Notes: generated by a model from the sequence alone, not told the origin. 64,000 bases of DNA from Rhodococcus sp. OK519 (GCF_003051005.1 NZ_QAOW01000003.1:124001-188000), one strand, 5' to 3'. Counted from the stretch's first letter, positions 35,860 through 44,665 are shown. Program-made: numbers and translations.

Positions 35860-36201
35860 TCGAGCCTCCTGAAATAGGAATTCCATGAATGATGACAGCG
35901 TCACAGTAACAGGGGAACAGACCCCTCGTTGTGCTCTTTCATAACAGATTGATATATACACTCGAGTCACACGAATAAACTTGTTTAACAATATCCGCAA
36001 AATGGACGTATTGTTCATTGCGTATATGTACCCGAATCGCTCTGCTGCCACACTGCCCACCGCGGGAAATCCCCGAAATCGCTGGCCGCCCCTGAGCACT
36101 GGCGGTGCCCGGGGCGACGCACGGCGGCAGAAACGAGTCAGCGGCCCGCTCCGGATTCCAGAGCGAACCGCTGACCTACGGCGTCAGCCGCCGCGCACAC
36201 G
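35860..36201. other. AT-rich leader/promoter region of the small protein gene
   Basis: No gene is supported. On the minus strand the segment has a TATATA -10-like box near 35955 and an AGGGG-N6-CCCCT hairpin near 35920 within a long leader. Base composition is much more AT-rich than the flanks from 35880 to 36060. Confidence 0.5.
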
Positions 36202-36274
36202 TGCCCCCAGTAGGGCTCGAACCTACGACCTGCGGATTAAAAGTCCGTAGCTCTACCAACTGAGCTATAGGGGC
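36202..36274 (-). tRNA. tRNA-Lys(TTT)
   Basis: The 73-base cloverleaf has anticodon TTT in loop CTTTTAA. The acceptor stem GCCCCTA pairs with TGGGGGC. D and T arms are intact and CCA is not encoded. Confidence 0.95.
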
Positions 36275-36646
36275 GTGCGGGCAGAGTCTAATGGGATCGA
36301 CCGGCCGGAGGAAACTGCACCCGACCGCGAAACCTGTTCTCGCAGCCCAGGGGTACTCGGCCGTCGGCGCGCAGTGAGGGAGAGTGTGCCTCACCGGCGC
36401 CGACGACCGCCCTCCCCCGAGGGTTCGACGAAGGCCCCTCGAAAGGGAGAAGACTGTGAACGCCCCGCCTCCAGACAGACGGGGCGTTCAGCGGACTGTC
36501 GACAGCACCCGTAGCCGACGGCCGGCCCCCGCGCGAGGAGGCACCAACAGATCACCACACCGCGGGGTGCGCCGGAAGAGTTCGAGCCGACAACGGGTGC
36601 AACGGCCCACCGATCAGGGACCAAGGGCCCACTCGCGGGGAGGATT
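36275..36646. other. Intergenic region between tRNA-Lys and the metallo-hydrolase
   Basis: No gene is supported; frames here are Arg/Pro-rich without ribosome sites. It holds one clear hairpin at 36457-36490. Confidence 0.6.
36457..36490. terminator. Hairpin in the tRNA-Lys / hydrolase gap
   Basis: An 11-bp perfect stem (36457-36467 with 36480-36490, 12-base loop). It may terminate the minus-strand hydrolase transcript 157 bases after its stop. Confidence 0.6.
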
Positions 36647-37375
36647 TCAACCGCGGAGACGCTGAAGCTCGGAGTCCAGACGGCCGTCGTAGGCGGCGGC
36701 GAGTTCACGCAGGGCAGCGGAACAGGGCCCCCGGTAGGCGGGCCCGTGCATGAGCCCCAGCACGTCGGGCTCCAGATCCGCGAGCGCCCGCAGCGTGGAC
36801 CCCAGCGCCGGGGTGAGCGCCGTCGCGTGTCCGAGGTCTTCCGCGGCCAGCGCGGGCCCGACGATGTCGTGCTCGGTTTCCGACACCGGCCGGCCGAATG
36901 CGGTGAAGAAGTCGCCGCACAGCAGCGTCGACGTCGTCTCCTCGAACAGAAGTCCCGCGTCCCAGCCGTGCGGGACGTGTGGGGTCTCGATGCGGCGCAC
37001 CCGACGGCCACCGATGTCGATGACTTCGCCGTCCTCGAGTGGACGCGGACGCCGGTCGGCGAGATACCCGATCTGGACGAAGCAGCCCATCGCCCCGTGC
37101 GCCACCTGCGATTTCGGTGCGGCCTCGAGCCACCGATTCATCGATCCGCTCTCGTCGGCCTCCACGTGGCCGAACGTGATCCAGCGCAGCGTGTCCAGCG
37201 GCAGGAGCGTCGAGGCCGCATCCGAGACGGACGGGAAGAGCATCGGCATCCCGGTGTGGAACAGCAGCGGCTCCTCACCGCGGATCAGGAACTGGTTCAT
37301 GGGAAGGTTCGCCTCGTCGACGAACGTCGACAAGCGGAAGATGTCCGCTGCTATCTCGGTGACTTCGGTGTCCAT
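36647..37375 (-). CDS. Metallo-beta-lactamase-fold hydrolase, flavodiiron-like metal site
   Basis: The 242-residue protein has the MBL fold with HVEADES (His70, Glu72, Asp74). This is the H-x-E-x-D pattern of the beta-lactamase-like domain of flavodiiron proteins, not the usual HxHxDH. Further ligand candidates are in HGAMG, LLCGDFF and LMHGPAYRG. No flavodoxin domain follows, so it is a stand-alone MBL domain of unknown substrate. GGAGG is 6 bases before the ATG. It is followed 15 bases upstream by the end of the membrane-protein gene on the same strand. Confidence 0.82.
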   Translation of the reverse strand: MDTEVTEIAADIFRLSTFVDEANLPMNQFLIRGEEPLLFHTGMPMLFPSVSDAASTLLPLDTLRWITFGHVEADESGSMNRWLEAAPKSQVAHGAMGCFVQIGYLADRRPRPLEDGEVIDIGGRRVRRIETPHVPHGWDAGLLFEETTSTLLCGDFFTAFGRPVSETEHDIVGPALAAEDLGHATALTPALGSTLRALADLEPDVLGLMHGPAYRGPCSAALRELAAAYDGRLDSELQRLRG

Positions 37376-37389
37376 GTCCGGCCTCCTAC

Positions 37390-37971
37390 TCACATCTCGG
37401 GCGCAGGCGACTCCCCCGACGACTGCGGCTCACGCTGATGCAGATCCCCGCGCAGCTTCGCGACCTCGGCTCCGCGCTTGCGATACCGGACGTGGAGGAA
37501 CACGGCGGCCGCGAACAGCAGCGTGCCGATGATGGCTCCCCACAGCGACGCCCCACGGAACCCGGGAGCATCGACGTCGAGCGTCCGCTCCCCCGCGTGC
37601 GCTGCACTGCTGTTGCCGAGGACGACGGTGAGGGTCAGCAGGTTCGGAATGGCAACGACGACGCCGAGCACCAGGAGCGAGATCACCCAGATCCGTGCGT
37701 GCGCGCGATGACGTGACCGCCACGCAAAGTAGAACAGCAGCAGGGGAACCCCCGTGCACACCACCCCGTACAGCAATCCCCACGTGATGCCGCGGGAGAA
37801 GCTGCCCGACGACAGTGATCCCACGCTCTGCGCCCACCAACGGGGCAGGAACGCGGCGAGGATGAAGTACGCGACGACGAGCGCAACCGCGATCACGCCG
37901 GCCCAGATGGCTTTCCTCGCCCAGGGCGGCAGGCCCGACTTCGCGGGCACTGTCGTGGAAGCGTCGGTCAC
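37390..37971 (-). CDS. Small integral membrane protein, function unknown
   Basis: The 193-residue protein has about four hydrophobic segments (around residues 20-42, 63-85, 95-118 and 140-162). The N terminus is Pro/Lys-containing and the C-terminal tail is charged and Glu/Ser-rich. I do not recognise a family. GTG 37971 has AGGAGG at good spacing. Its start overlaps the preceding stop by 4 bases (GTGA), so it is co-translated with the MmcQ-like gene. Confidence 0.72.
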   Translation of the reverse strand: MTDASTTVPAKSGLPPWARKAIWAGVIAVALVVAYFILAAFLPRWWAQSVGSLSSGSFSRGITWGLLYGVVCTGVPLLLFYFAWRSRHRAHARIWVISLLVLGVVVAIPNLLTLTVVLGNSSAAHAGERTLDVDAPGFRGASLWGAIIGTLLFAAAVFLHVRYRKRGAEVAKLRGDLHQREPQSSGESPAPEM

Positions 37972-38360
37972 GATCGTCCTCCTGTCGTCGGGGCATCGTC
38001 CTCCGCGAGAACGACGCGCGCCAGGGTCTTCGGTGCGATCAGCGTGTACGACGTGCGCGCCCACTCTCGGAGCTGATTCCACCAGTCGTCGTGGCCTGCG
38101 CGCGGCACGGTGAGGGAGACCCAGCCGTGTCGACCGAGCCCGTACCCGGCAGGCGCCGCCCCCGGTTCGGTGGCGACCACCGCGGCAGCTTCGTCCTTGG
38201 GGAGTTTGAGCGACAGGCTCGACGCGTCGAGATCGCTGAACACGAAGTTCTTGCCGCGCACCCGAAAGGTGGGGTGTCCGCCCCACTCCTCGATGTCGAC
38301 GCGGTGAGCCTCCGGCAGTTCGCCGACAATCTGCTGCAGCCGACTCATGTTCGCGACCAT
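37968..38360 (-). CDS. MmcQ/YjbR-family protein
   Basis: The 130-residue protein matches the YjbR double-wing fold in length and motif order: VDIEEWGGHPTFRVRGKNFVF, a KLPKDEAAAV turn, then GRHGWVSLTVP and the final YTLIAPKTLARVV. Family members are thought to bind DNA but have no firm function. ATG 38360 is used; an ATG at 38348 is also possible. It is the first gene of a short minus-strand unit with the membrane protein at 37390 and possibly the metallo-hydrolase. Confidence 0.78.
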   Translation of the reverse strand: MVANMSRLQQIVGELPEAHRVDIEEWGGHPTFRVRGKNFVFSDLDASSLSLKLPKDEAAAVVATEPGAAPAGYGLGRHGWVSLTVPRAGHDDWWNQLREWARTSYTLIAPKTLARVVLAEDDAPTTGGRS

Positions 38361-38440
38361 GGCGCGATTCTGTGCCCCTCCGCCCCGTGCCGCAAGGTTT
38401 TCGAGGAGACGATGCCGCCACGGAATGTTTCAATCGCCAG

Positions 38441-39031
38441 GTGACTCAGGTCGTTGCCGCCACGAACAGTCGGACCCGCGGGATCACCGCCACCATCGAG
38501 GGATTCTTCGCGTTCATGTGGTTCGGGTGGGGATCCGCCGACGCACCGGGAACGCTGCAGGCGGTGCTCGTGGCCGGTCAGGTGGTCGCCGGGCTGGTGG
38601 TGATCGCGGGCATCGCGACCGCCATCCGGGGCACTGGAGAGCGCACTGCGCTGGCCGACCCGCGCGTGCGCCGCAGGTACAACATCGTGGTGGGAGCCGA
38701 GTTCGGCATTCTGTTCGCCGGCGCGGCAGTGCTGGGAGCGGCCGGACTCGGCGCGTGGACACCGGTGTGGATCTGCGCCGGCGTCGGCCTTCACTTCCTA
38801 CCGCTGGCCCGACTGTTCGACGACCTGTGGCTCGTCCCACTCGGCGTCGCAGTGACGGCAGTCGCGGTCGTGGCGCTCGTTGTGGGTCTGGCGACCGACG
38901 TCGCGCCGAGTACCGTCGCCGGGCCGGGCGCCGGACTCCTCCTCGTCGTCGCTGCGATCTCGGTCCTCGCCGGGGCTCGGGGCCGTGAGCGTGAGACGAT
39001 CCCGCCGCCGCGTCTGCCGGAACATCGCTGA
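38441..39031 (+). CDS. Integral membrane protein, function unknown
   Basis: The ~196-residue protein has five or six hydrophobic segments, starting ITATIEGFFAFMWFGWG, and a short charged tail. No family is recognised. GTG 38441 is favoured since upstream in-frame sequence is not membrane-like; no ribosome site is visible and it may be leaderless. Its last 234 bases overlap, tail to tail, the open C-terminal extension of the MFS gene on the other strand. This frame still reads as membrane segments there, so it is the better-supported one. Confidence 0.65.
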   Translation: MTQVVAATNSRTRGITATIEGFFAFMWFGWGSADAPGTLQAVLVAGQVVAGLVVIAGIATAIRGTGERTALADPRVRRRYNIVVGAEFGILFAGAAVLGAAGLGAWTPVWICAGVGLHFLPLARLFDDLWLVPLGVAVTAVAVVALVVGLATDVAPSTVAGPGAGLLLVVAAISVLAGARGRERETIPPPRLPEHR

Positions 39032-40237
39032 CGCTGCCGGCACGGCGACGGCGAGCAGCGCCCCGACGAACCCGACGGTCGCCGGCCACCCGCCGTGGGC
39101 GTACGCGATGCCCGCTCCGGCCCCCGCGACGCTCGAACACAGGTAGTACGCGAACAGATACATCGACGACGCCTCGGCCCGATGCTCGACGGCGAGAAGG
39201 CCCACCCATCCGCTGGCCACCGAATGCGCGGCGAAGAACCCGCCGGTGAACAGCAGCATCCCGGCCAGGACGAGCGGCAGCAGAGTCGACAGCGTGATCG
39301 CCAGGCCAAGCGCCATGACGAGCACGGCGCCGAGCAGGACCGCACCGCGGCCGACGCGATCCGCGGCCGCCCCCGCCACCGCCGATGTGTACGTCCCCGC
39401 GAGGTACATCAGGAACACCAGGCCGACGAGCGCCTCGGGGAGTGAGAACGGCGCGTCGAGCAGTCGGAAGCCGAGGAAGTTGTACGCCGAGACGAATCCG
39501 CCCATCAGCATGAAGCCGAGCGCGAACAGCATGGCGAGTGCCGGATTGCGAAGGTGCCCGGCCAGATTCGACAGCACGATGCGCGGGCTCACCCGCTGCG
39601 GGCGGAAGTTGCGCGACTGCGGGAGCTTGCGGGTCATCACGACGGCGAGTACGAGCGCCAGCACGGACGCCGCTTCCATCGCCCAGCGCCACGACGCGAC
39701 GTCGAGCACCGTGGAGGGCACGAGACGTCCGATCAGGCCGCCGATCGTGGTGCCCGCGACGTATCGGCCCATCGCCGATCCCAGGTCCCGGGTGTGGATC
39801 TCCTCGGCCAGGTAGGCCATCGCGACCGCGGGGATTCCGGCCAGCGCGATACCCTGCACGGCCCGTCCGATCAGCAGCACCCAGATGTTCGGGCTCAACG
39901 GCAGCAGCACACCGAGCACGCTCGAGACCGCCGCGGACGTCACCATCACCCGCGTGCGCCCGAACCGTTCGGAGAGCACGCTCGCGGGGATGATCGCCAG
40001 CGCCACCATCCCCGTCGTCACCGAGACCGCGAGCGCGGAGATCGCCGGCGCAACGTCGAACGCGTCGGTCAGCGCGGGCAGCAGGGCCTGTGCCGCGTAC
40101 ATCGAGACGAACGTCGTGAGCCCGGCCGCGAACAGCGCGACCGTGATGGCGCGGTACTCGCGCGTGCCCCGAGTCGGTCGGACGTCGGACCCGTTCGCCG
40201 ACGTCGACGCCGCCTCGTCCACGAGCGTGTGTTTCAT
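38798..40237 (-). CDS. MFS transporter (YnfM-like), with a C-terminal run-on into the convergent gene
   Basis: The MFS body spans about residues 1-400. It has 12 membrane segments, SVLSERFGRTRVM in loop 2/3, GRAVQGIALAGIPAVAMAYLAEE in segment 4 and AADRVGRG in the central loop. It resembles the YnfM/sugar-efflux group. ATG 40237 has GGAGGAG 5 bases upstream. After the last membrane segment (around base 39030) the frame stays open for ~75 residues of Arg/Asp/Glu-rich sequence antisense to the convergent gene. This suggests loss of the original stop. It is divergent from a LysR gene, a common pairing. Confidence 0.85.
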   Translation of the reverse strand: MKHTLVDEAASTSANGSDVRPTRGTREYRAITVALFAAGLTTFVSMYAAQALLPALTDAFDVAPAISALAVSVTTGMVALAIIPASVLSERFGRTRVMVTSAAVSSVLGVLLPLSPNIWVLLIGRAVQGIALAGIPAVAMAYLAEEIHTRDLGSAMGRYVAGTTIGGLIGRLVPSTVLDVASWRWAMEAASVLALVLAVVMTRKLPQSRNFRPQRVSPRIVLSNLAGHLRNPALAMLFALGFMLMGGFVSAYNFLGFRLLDAPFSLPEALVGLVFLMYLAGTYTSAVAGAAADRVGRGAVLLGAVLVMALGLAITLSTLLPLVLAGMLLFTGGFFAAHSVASGWVGLLAVEHRAEASSMYLFAYYLCSSVAGAGAGIAYAHGGWPATVGFVGALLAVAVPAASAMFRQTRRRDRLTLTAPSPGEDRDRSDDEEESGARPGDGTRRDVGRQTHNERHDRDCRHCDAEWDEPQVVEQSGQR

Positions 40238-40286
40238 GCGATCTCCTCCGTGAACCATCGTCGCGAGATCGCAGACATAAAGGAAA

Positions 40287-40311
40287 TGCATTTCTCAACA
40301 GCTGTTGATGC
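40287..40311. promoter_or_regulatory. Palindromic operator region between MFS and lysR
   Basis: CAACAGCTGTTG is a perfect 12-bp palindrome (40296-40307), flanked by TGCA on both sides. It lies in the 96-base divergent promoter, 27 bases before the LysR start. This suits an autoregulatory LysR site with T-N11-A geometry. Confidence 0.6.
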
Positions 40312-40333
40312 AGCCTGTGCATAAGCTGGTGCT

Positions 40334-41248
40334 GTGGAACTGATCGAGGGCCTGCGATGGTTCATCGCACTCGCCGAGACGGAGCAGGTGACGGCCGCAT
40401 CGGACATGCTCCGGATATCGCAGCCGACACTGTCGCGCCGGCTGGCCCGGCTCGAACGGGACATCGGCGCGGAACTGTTCGACCGACACGGCCGCCGCCT
40501 CGAGCTCAACGAGCGCGGGCGACTGCTGCTCGATCATGCCCGGCGAGCGGCCACCGAACTCGCGGCCGCCCAGCGCGAGATCGAGGCGTTCGACAGCCCG
40601 GACCGGGGCACCGTGCGCCTGAGCTTTCTGCACTCGTTCGGCACGTGGTTGGTTCCGGATGTCCTGCGCGCCTACCGCGAGCGGCACCCCCGCGTGTCGT
40701 TCACGCTGTACCAGGACGCCGCGCAGGCCCTGACGGACCGAGTCGTCGAGGGCCGCGACGACTTGGCGTTCGTGTCGCCACGACCCCGGAGTTCCCTGGT
40801 TCATTGGACGCCGGTGACGTATCAGCGACTGGCCCTTGCCGTGCCGTCGGGACATCCGCTGAGCGCCCACATCGACCTCGATCTGGGCGCCGCGGCGGGC
40901 GAACAGTTCATCGGGATGCACGAGGACTACGGAATGCGTCGGATCTTCGACGAGCTGTGCGCCGAGGCCGGCATCGTGCCCGACGTGGTGTTCGAGTCGA
41001 GTGAACTCGCGACGATCGGCGGCCTGGTGTCCGCGTCGCTCGGCGTCGCGGTGATGCCGTGGCAGGAACCGCGCGCGTGGCCCGAGGGTGTCACGCTCGT
41101 CCCCCTGCGCGGCGCCGGACGGGAGATCGGCGTGATCCGCGCAGTGGGCCGCCCACTGCCGCCCGCCGCGGATCGATTCCTCCGATTCACAGCGAACTCA
41201 CGGTGTCTGGAACCGAAAACGGATCCCCTGCAAGTCACCGACGTGTAA
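40334..41248 (+). CDS. LysR-family transcriptional regulator
   Basis: The 304-residue protein has an N-terminal LysR winged helix (residues 1-60, with VTAASDMLRISQPTLSRRLARLERDIGAELFDRHGRRLELN). A periplasmic-binding-like effector domain follows, opening GTVRLSFLHSFGTWLVPDVL. It is divergent from the YnfM-like exporter and probably activates it when an effector binds. The effector is unknown. GTG 40334 is the likely start, giving the usual helix spacing. Confidence 0.9.
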   Translation: MELIEGLRWFIALAETEQVTAASDMLRISQPTLSRRLARLERDIGAELFDRHGRRLELNERGRLLLDHARRAATELAAAQREIEAFDSPDRGTVRLSFLHSFGTWLVPDVLRAYRERHPRVSFTLYQDAAQALTDRVVEGRDDLAFVSPRPRSSLVHWTPVTYQRLALAVPSGHPLSAHIDLDLGAAAGEQFIGMHEDYGMRRIFDELCAEAGIVPDVVFESSELATIGGLVSASLGVAVMPWQEPRAWPEGVTLVPLRGAGREIGVIRAVGRPLPPAADRFLRFTANSRCLEPKTDPLQVTDV

Positions 41249-41363
41249 CGTTCGCCACACGAAATGCGGTGCATTTCATGACGGGCAGGCGACCTGCGCG
41301 GAATCCGGCGTGGGGGCGCCCTGAGACACCGACCGATTTGTTTCGATCCCCCCGTGGGCCGTA

Positions 41364-41383
41364 AACCTACGGTACCGTAGGTT
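41364..41383. promoter_or_regulatory. Perfect 20-bp palindrome in the desA promoter
   Basis: AACCTACGGTACCGTAGGTT is fully self-complementary and centred about 80 bases upstream of the desaturase start. Mycobacterial desA1/desA2 are controlled by the TetR regulator MadR in response to acyl-CoA. A similar regulator probably binds here, though no such gene lies next to it. Confidence 0.7.
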
Positions 41384-41452
41384 CGCAGCGGGATCCCTGA
41401 AATACAGCGCCACAGGCTTTCAGCGTCAACAACTTTCACGGAGGCAAAACCG

Positions 41453-42406
41453 ATGTCGAGAGACCTCACTCAGCTCGAGCTGCTCCAGGAGCTGCTGCCG
41501 GTCGCCGAAGAGAACGTCAATCGACATCTCTCCATGGCCAAGGATTGGCATCCGCACGATTACGTCCCGTGGGACGAGGGCCGTAACTTCGCCGCGATGG
41601 GCGGCGAGGACTGGGATCCCGAGCAGTCCCGACTGGGCGAGGTCGCGAAGGCCGCGATGATCACCAACCTGCTGACCGAGGACAACCTGCCCTCCTACCA
41701 CCGGGAGATCGCGGAGAACTTCTCGCGCGACGGCGCGTGGGGCACCTGGGTCGGGCGCTGGACCGCCGAGGAGAACCGCCACGGCATCGTGATGCGCGAC
41801 TACCTCGTGGTCACCCGCGGCGTCGATCCCGTGGAACTCGAGAACGCCCGCATGATCCACATGACCAACGGCTACAGCTCGCCGGCCGGCGACAGCGTCG
41901 GACTGCTCCACTCCGTCTCGTACGTGACGTTCCAGGAACTGGCGACCCGCGTCTCGCACCGCAACACCGGCAAGGCGTGCCAGGACCCGGTCGCCGACAA
42001 GATGCTCCAGCGCATCGCGGCCGACGAGAACCTGCACATGATCTTCTACCGGAACATCTGCGGCGCCGCGATGGACATCGCTCCGGACCAGACGCTCAAG
42101 GCCGTGACCGACATCATCATGAACTTCGAGATGCCCGGCGCCGGAATGCCGAACTTCCGCCGCAACGGTGTCCTGATGGCCAAGCACGGCATCTACGACC
42201 TGCGTCAGCACCTGGAGGAGGTCGTGATGCCGGTGCTGCGGAAGTGGAACATCTTCGACCGCACCGACTTCACCGCCCGCGGCGAGGACACCCGCGAGGA
42301 GCTCGCCACCTTCCTCGAGAAGCTCGAACTGCAGGCCACCAAGTTCGAGGAGATGCGTGACCGCTCGCTCGCACGCGACGCCGCTCGCGCCGAGAAGGCC
42401 TCCTGA
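41453..42406 (+). CDS. desA: Soluble acyl-ACP desaturase, DesA1 type
   Basis: The 317-residue di-iron ferritin-like desaturase has iron ligands in TEDN (Glu76), EENRH (Glu106, Glu107, His110), FQE (Glu162) and DENLH (Glu192, His195). In mycobacteria DesA1 introduces double bonds into ACP-bound chains for mycolic acid synthesis. N-terminal NRHLSMAKDWHPHDYVPW strongly resembles Rv0824c. It needs an electron donor that is not in the window. GGAGG precedes the ATG. It opens a segment collinear with Rv0824c to Rv0816c and is followed by a strong terminator. Confidence 0.93.
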   Translation: MSRDLTQLELLQELLPVAEENVNRHLSMAKDWHPHDYVPWDEGRNFAAMGGEDWDPEQSRLGEVAKAAMITNLLTEDNLPSYHREIAENFSRDGAWGTWVGRWTAEENRHGIVMRDYLVVTRGVDPVELENARMIHMTNGYSSPAGDSVGLLHSVSYVTFQELATRVSHRNTGKACQDPVADKMLQRIAADENLHMIFYRNICGAAMDIAPDQTLKAVTDIIMNFEMPGAGMPNFRRNGVLMAKHGIYDLRQHLEEVVMPVLRKWNIFDRTDFTARGEDTREELATFLEKLELQATKFEEMRDRSLARDAARAEKAS

Positions 42407-42436
42407 CAGGTCGCCACCTGCCTCGTTGCAGCTATC

Positions 42437-42479
42437 CTGTGCCCGGTACCGGATTCGGTACCGGGCACAGTCTTTTCTC
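42437..42479 (+). terminator. Intrinsic terminator after desA
   Basis: A perfect 15-bp stem (42437-42451 with 42456-42470, 4-base loop) is followed by a T-rich run. It is a textbook rho-independent structure. Confidence 0.9.
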
Positions 42480-42504
42480 ACGTAATAGTTATCCCGAGGT
42501 CTTC

Positions 42505-43647
42505 ATGTCACCCCTTCGCATCGGTTCGCTCGAGCTGGGCAGCCCCGTCGTTCTCGCGCCCATGGCGGGCATCACGAACGTCGCGTTCCGCACCCTGTGC
42601 CGCGAACTGGAACTCGAGCGCGCCGGCAGCACGTCGGGCCTGTACGTGTGCGAAATGGTGACGGCTCGCGCCCTCGTCGAGCGTCACCCGGTGACGATGC
42701 ACATGACCACGTTCGGCCCCACCGAGACGCCGCGGTCGCTGCAGCTGTACACGGTGGATCCCGAGATCACGTACGCCGCGGCGAAGATGATCGTCGACGA
42801 GAACCTCGCCGACCACATCGACATGAACTTCGGCTGCCCGGTCCCCAAGGTCACCCGCAAGGGCGGCGGGTCGGCACTGCCCTACAAGCGCCGCCTGTTC
42901 GGGCAGATTGTCGCGGCAGCGGTGAAGGCGACCGAGGGCACCGACATCCCGGTGACGGTGAAGATGCGGATCGGCATCGACGCCGAGCACCACACCCACC
43001 TCGACGCGGGCCGCATCGCCGCCGCGGAAGGCGCCGCTGCCGTGGCGCTGCACGGCCGCACCGCCTCGCAGCGCTACTCGGGCACCGCCGACTGGTCGGA
43101 GATCGCCCGTCTCAAGGAGCACGTCACCGACATCCCGGTGCTCGGCAACGGCGACATCTTCGCCGCCGAGGACGCCGCGAAGATGATGGCCGAGACCGGC
43201 TGCGACGGCGTCGTCGTCGGACGCGGCTGCCTGGGCCGGCCGTGGCTGTTCGCCGAGCTCAGCGCCGCCCTCAACGGCAACGAAATTCCCGTCCCGCCGA
43301 CGCTCGGCGAGGTGACCGCGATCATGTTGCGGCACGGACGCCTGCTCGCCGACCACCACGGCGAGGACCGCGGCATGCGCGAGATGCGCAAGCACATCGC
43401 GTGGTACATGCGCGGCTTCCCTGCCGGCTCCGAACTGCGCAACGGGATGGCCCGGGTGTCGTCGCTCGCCGAACTCGAGGGCTTCCTCTCCCAGCTCGAC
43501 CCGACGGTGCCGTTCCCCAAGGACGCCGAGGGCCCGCGCGGGCGTCAGGGTTCGCCCGGCACCGTCGCGCTGCCCGACGGCTGGCTCGACGACCCCGAGG
43601 ACACACTCGTCCCGGCCGGCGCCGACATCATGCATTCCGGCGGATAG
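42505..43647 (+). CDS. dusB: tRNA-dihydrouridine synthase (DusB-like)
   Basis: The 380-residue FMN enzyme reduces uridine in the tRNA D-loop. It has the TIM-barrel opening VVLAPMAGITNVAFR. The catalytic Cys111 lies in MNFGCPVPKV, and ALHGRTASQRYSGTADW plus GNGDIF and VGRGCLGRPW bind flavin phosphate. The C-terminal helical domain includes RKHIAWYMRGF. ATG 42505 has GAGG 5 bases upstream and lies just after the desA terminator. The gene corresponds in position to Rv0823c. Confidence 0.92.
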   Translation: MSPLRIGSLELGSPVVLAPMAGITNVAFRTLCRELELERAGSTSGLYVCEMVTARALVERHPVTMHMTTFGPTETPRSLQLYTVDPEITYAAAKMIVDENLADHIDMNFGCPVPKVTRKGGGSALPYKRRLFGQIVAAAVKATEGTDIPVTVKMRIGIDAEHHTHLDAGRIAAAEGAAAVALHGRTASQRYSGTADWSEIARLKEHVTDIPVLGNGDIFAAEDAAKMMAETGCDGVVVGRGCLGRPWLFAELSAALNGNEIPVPPTLGEVTAIMLRHGRLLADHHGEDRGMREMRKHIAWYMRGFPAGSELRNGMARVSSLAELEGFLSQLDPTVPFPKDAEGPRGRQGSPGTVALPDGWLDDPEDTLVPAGADIMHSGG

Positions 43648-43723
43648 CCCCGGCCTCTCACACCCGCGCCTAGACTCCGAAGAAGCCTGCAGTTCCTCGA
43701 GGATTCTTCCGGAGGTAGACGTC

Positions 43724-44665
43724 GTGGCCGCTTCACCAGCAGATTCGGACCCCTGGCCCGCGCTGCGGGTCGACGACTGGCAACCCACCCGCGACACCCT
43801 GCACATGTGGACCCAGATCGTCGGGAAGGTCCGCATGGCCCACACGCCGCTGGTCAACCACTGGTGGCAAGTCCCGCTGTATGTGACTGCGCGAGGGCTG
43901 ACGACGTCGGCGATCCCGTACCGGACCCGGGTGTTCGAGATCGAGTTCGATCTGTCGGGCCACCGACTGGTGATCCGGGACAGCAACGGGGCACACCGCG
44001 AGTTCCCGCTCGAGCCGATGCCGGTCGCCGACTTCCACGCCCGCGTCATGCGCTCACTCGACGAGCTGGGCATCGAGACGCACATCCAGCCGACCCCCAA
44101 CGAGGTTCCGAACGCGATCCCGTTCGCGGAGGACACGGTCCACGCATCGTACGATCCGGCGTCCGCGAGCCTGTTCTGGAAGCAGCTCATCCAGGCGGAT
44201 CGTGGCCTGCACGCGTTTCGGTCGTGCTTCCTCGGCAAGGTCAGTCCCGTGCACTTCTTCTGGGGCTCGTTCGACATGGCGTGCACGCGGTTCTCCGGGC
44301 GGACCGCACCCCCGCATCCGGGTGGCACCCCCAACTGCGGCGACTGGGTGATGGTCGAGGGCTACTCGCACGAGCTGTCGAGCTGCGGGTTCTGGCCGGG
44401 CGGCGGCGAGGAGGGCGCCTTCTACGCCTACGCGTATCCCGAACCGGACGGTTTCGCCGCCTACCCCGTCGAACCCGATCAGGCGTCCTACAGCCCGGAA
44501 TTTCGGCAGTTCCTGCTGCCGTACGAGGCGATCCGCACCGCCGCCGACCCCGACGCCACGCTGCAGAGATTCCTGCAGACCACCTACGCCGCGGCCGCCG
44601 ACAAGGGCGGCTGGGACCGCGCCGCACTCGAGTGCGATCCGCACCGGTGGGACAGCGTCCGCTGA
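43724..44665 (+). CDS. DUF5996 family protein
   Basis: The 313-residue soluble protein is rich in aromatic residues. It has RDTLHMWTQIVGKVRMAHTPLVNHWWQVPLYVTARGLTT at the front and SPVHFFWGSFDMACTRFSGR in the middle, both characteristic of DUF5996. A conserved CGFWPGG and many His/Trp residues suggest a binding pocket. No biochemical role is known to me. The GTG start has GGAGG 8 bases upstream. It sits between dusB and the LCP gene, an addition to the order I recall in M. tuberculosis. Confidence 0.82.
   Translation: MAASPADSDPWPALRVDDWQPTRDTLHMWTQIVGKVRMAHTPLVNHWWQVPLYVTARGLTTSAIPYRTRVFEIEFDLSGHRLVIRDSNGAHREFPLEPMPVADFHARVMRSLDELGIETHIQPTPNEVPNAIPFAEDTVHASYDPASASLFWKQLIQADRGLHAFRSCFLGKVSPVHFFWGSFDMACTRFSGRTAPPHPGGTPNCGDWVMVEGYSHELSSCGFWPGGGEEGAFYAYAYPEPDGFAAYPVEPDQASYSPEFRQFLLPYEAIRTAADPDATLQRFLQTTYAAAADKGGWDRAALECDPHRWDSVR

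Noticed and set aside
35492-35877. Plus-strand frames opposite the small protein
   Set aside because: They cross the 46-bp terminator palindrome and lack ribosome sites. The minus-strand ORF has an ideal AGGAGG.
36275-36514. 79-codon plus-strand frame after tRNA-Lys
   Set aside because: Arg/Pro-rich, no ribosome site, crosses a terminator hairpin.
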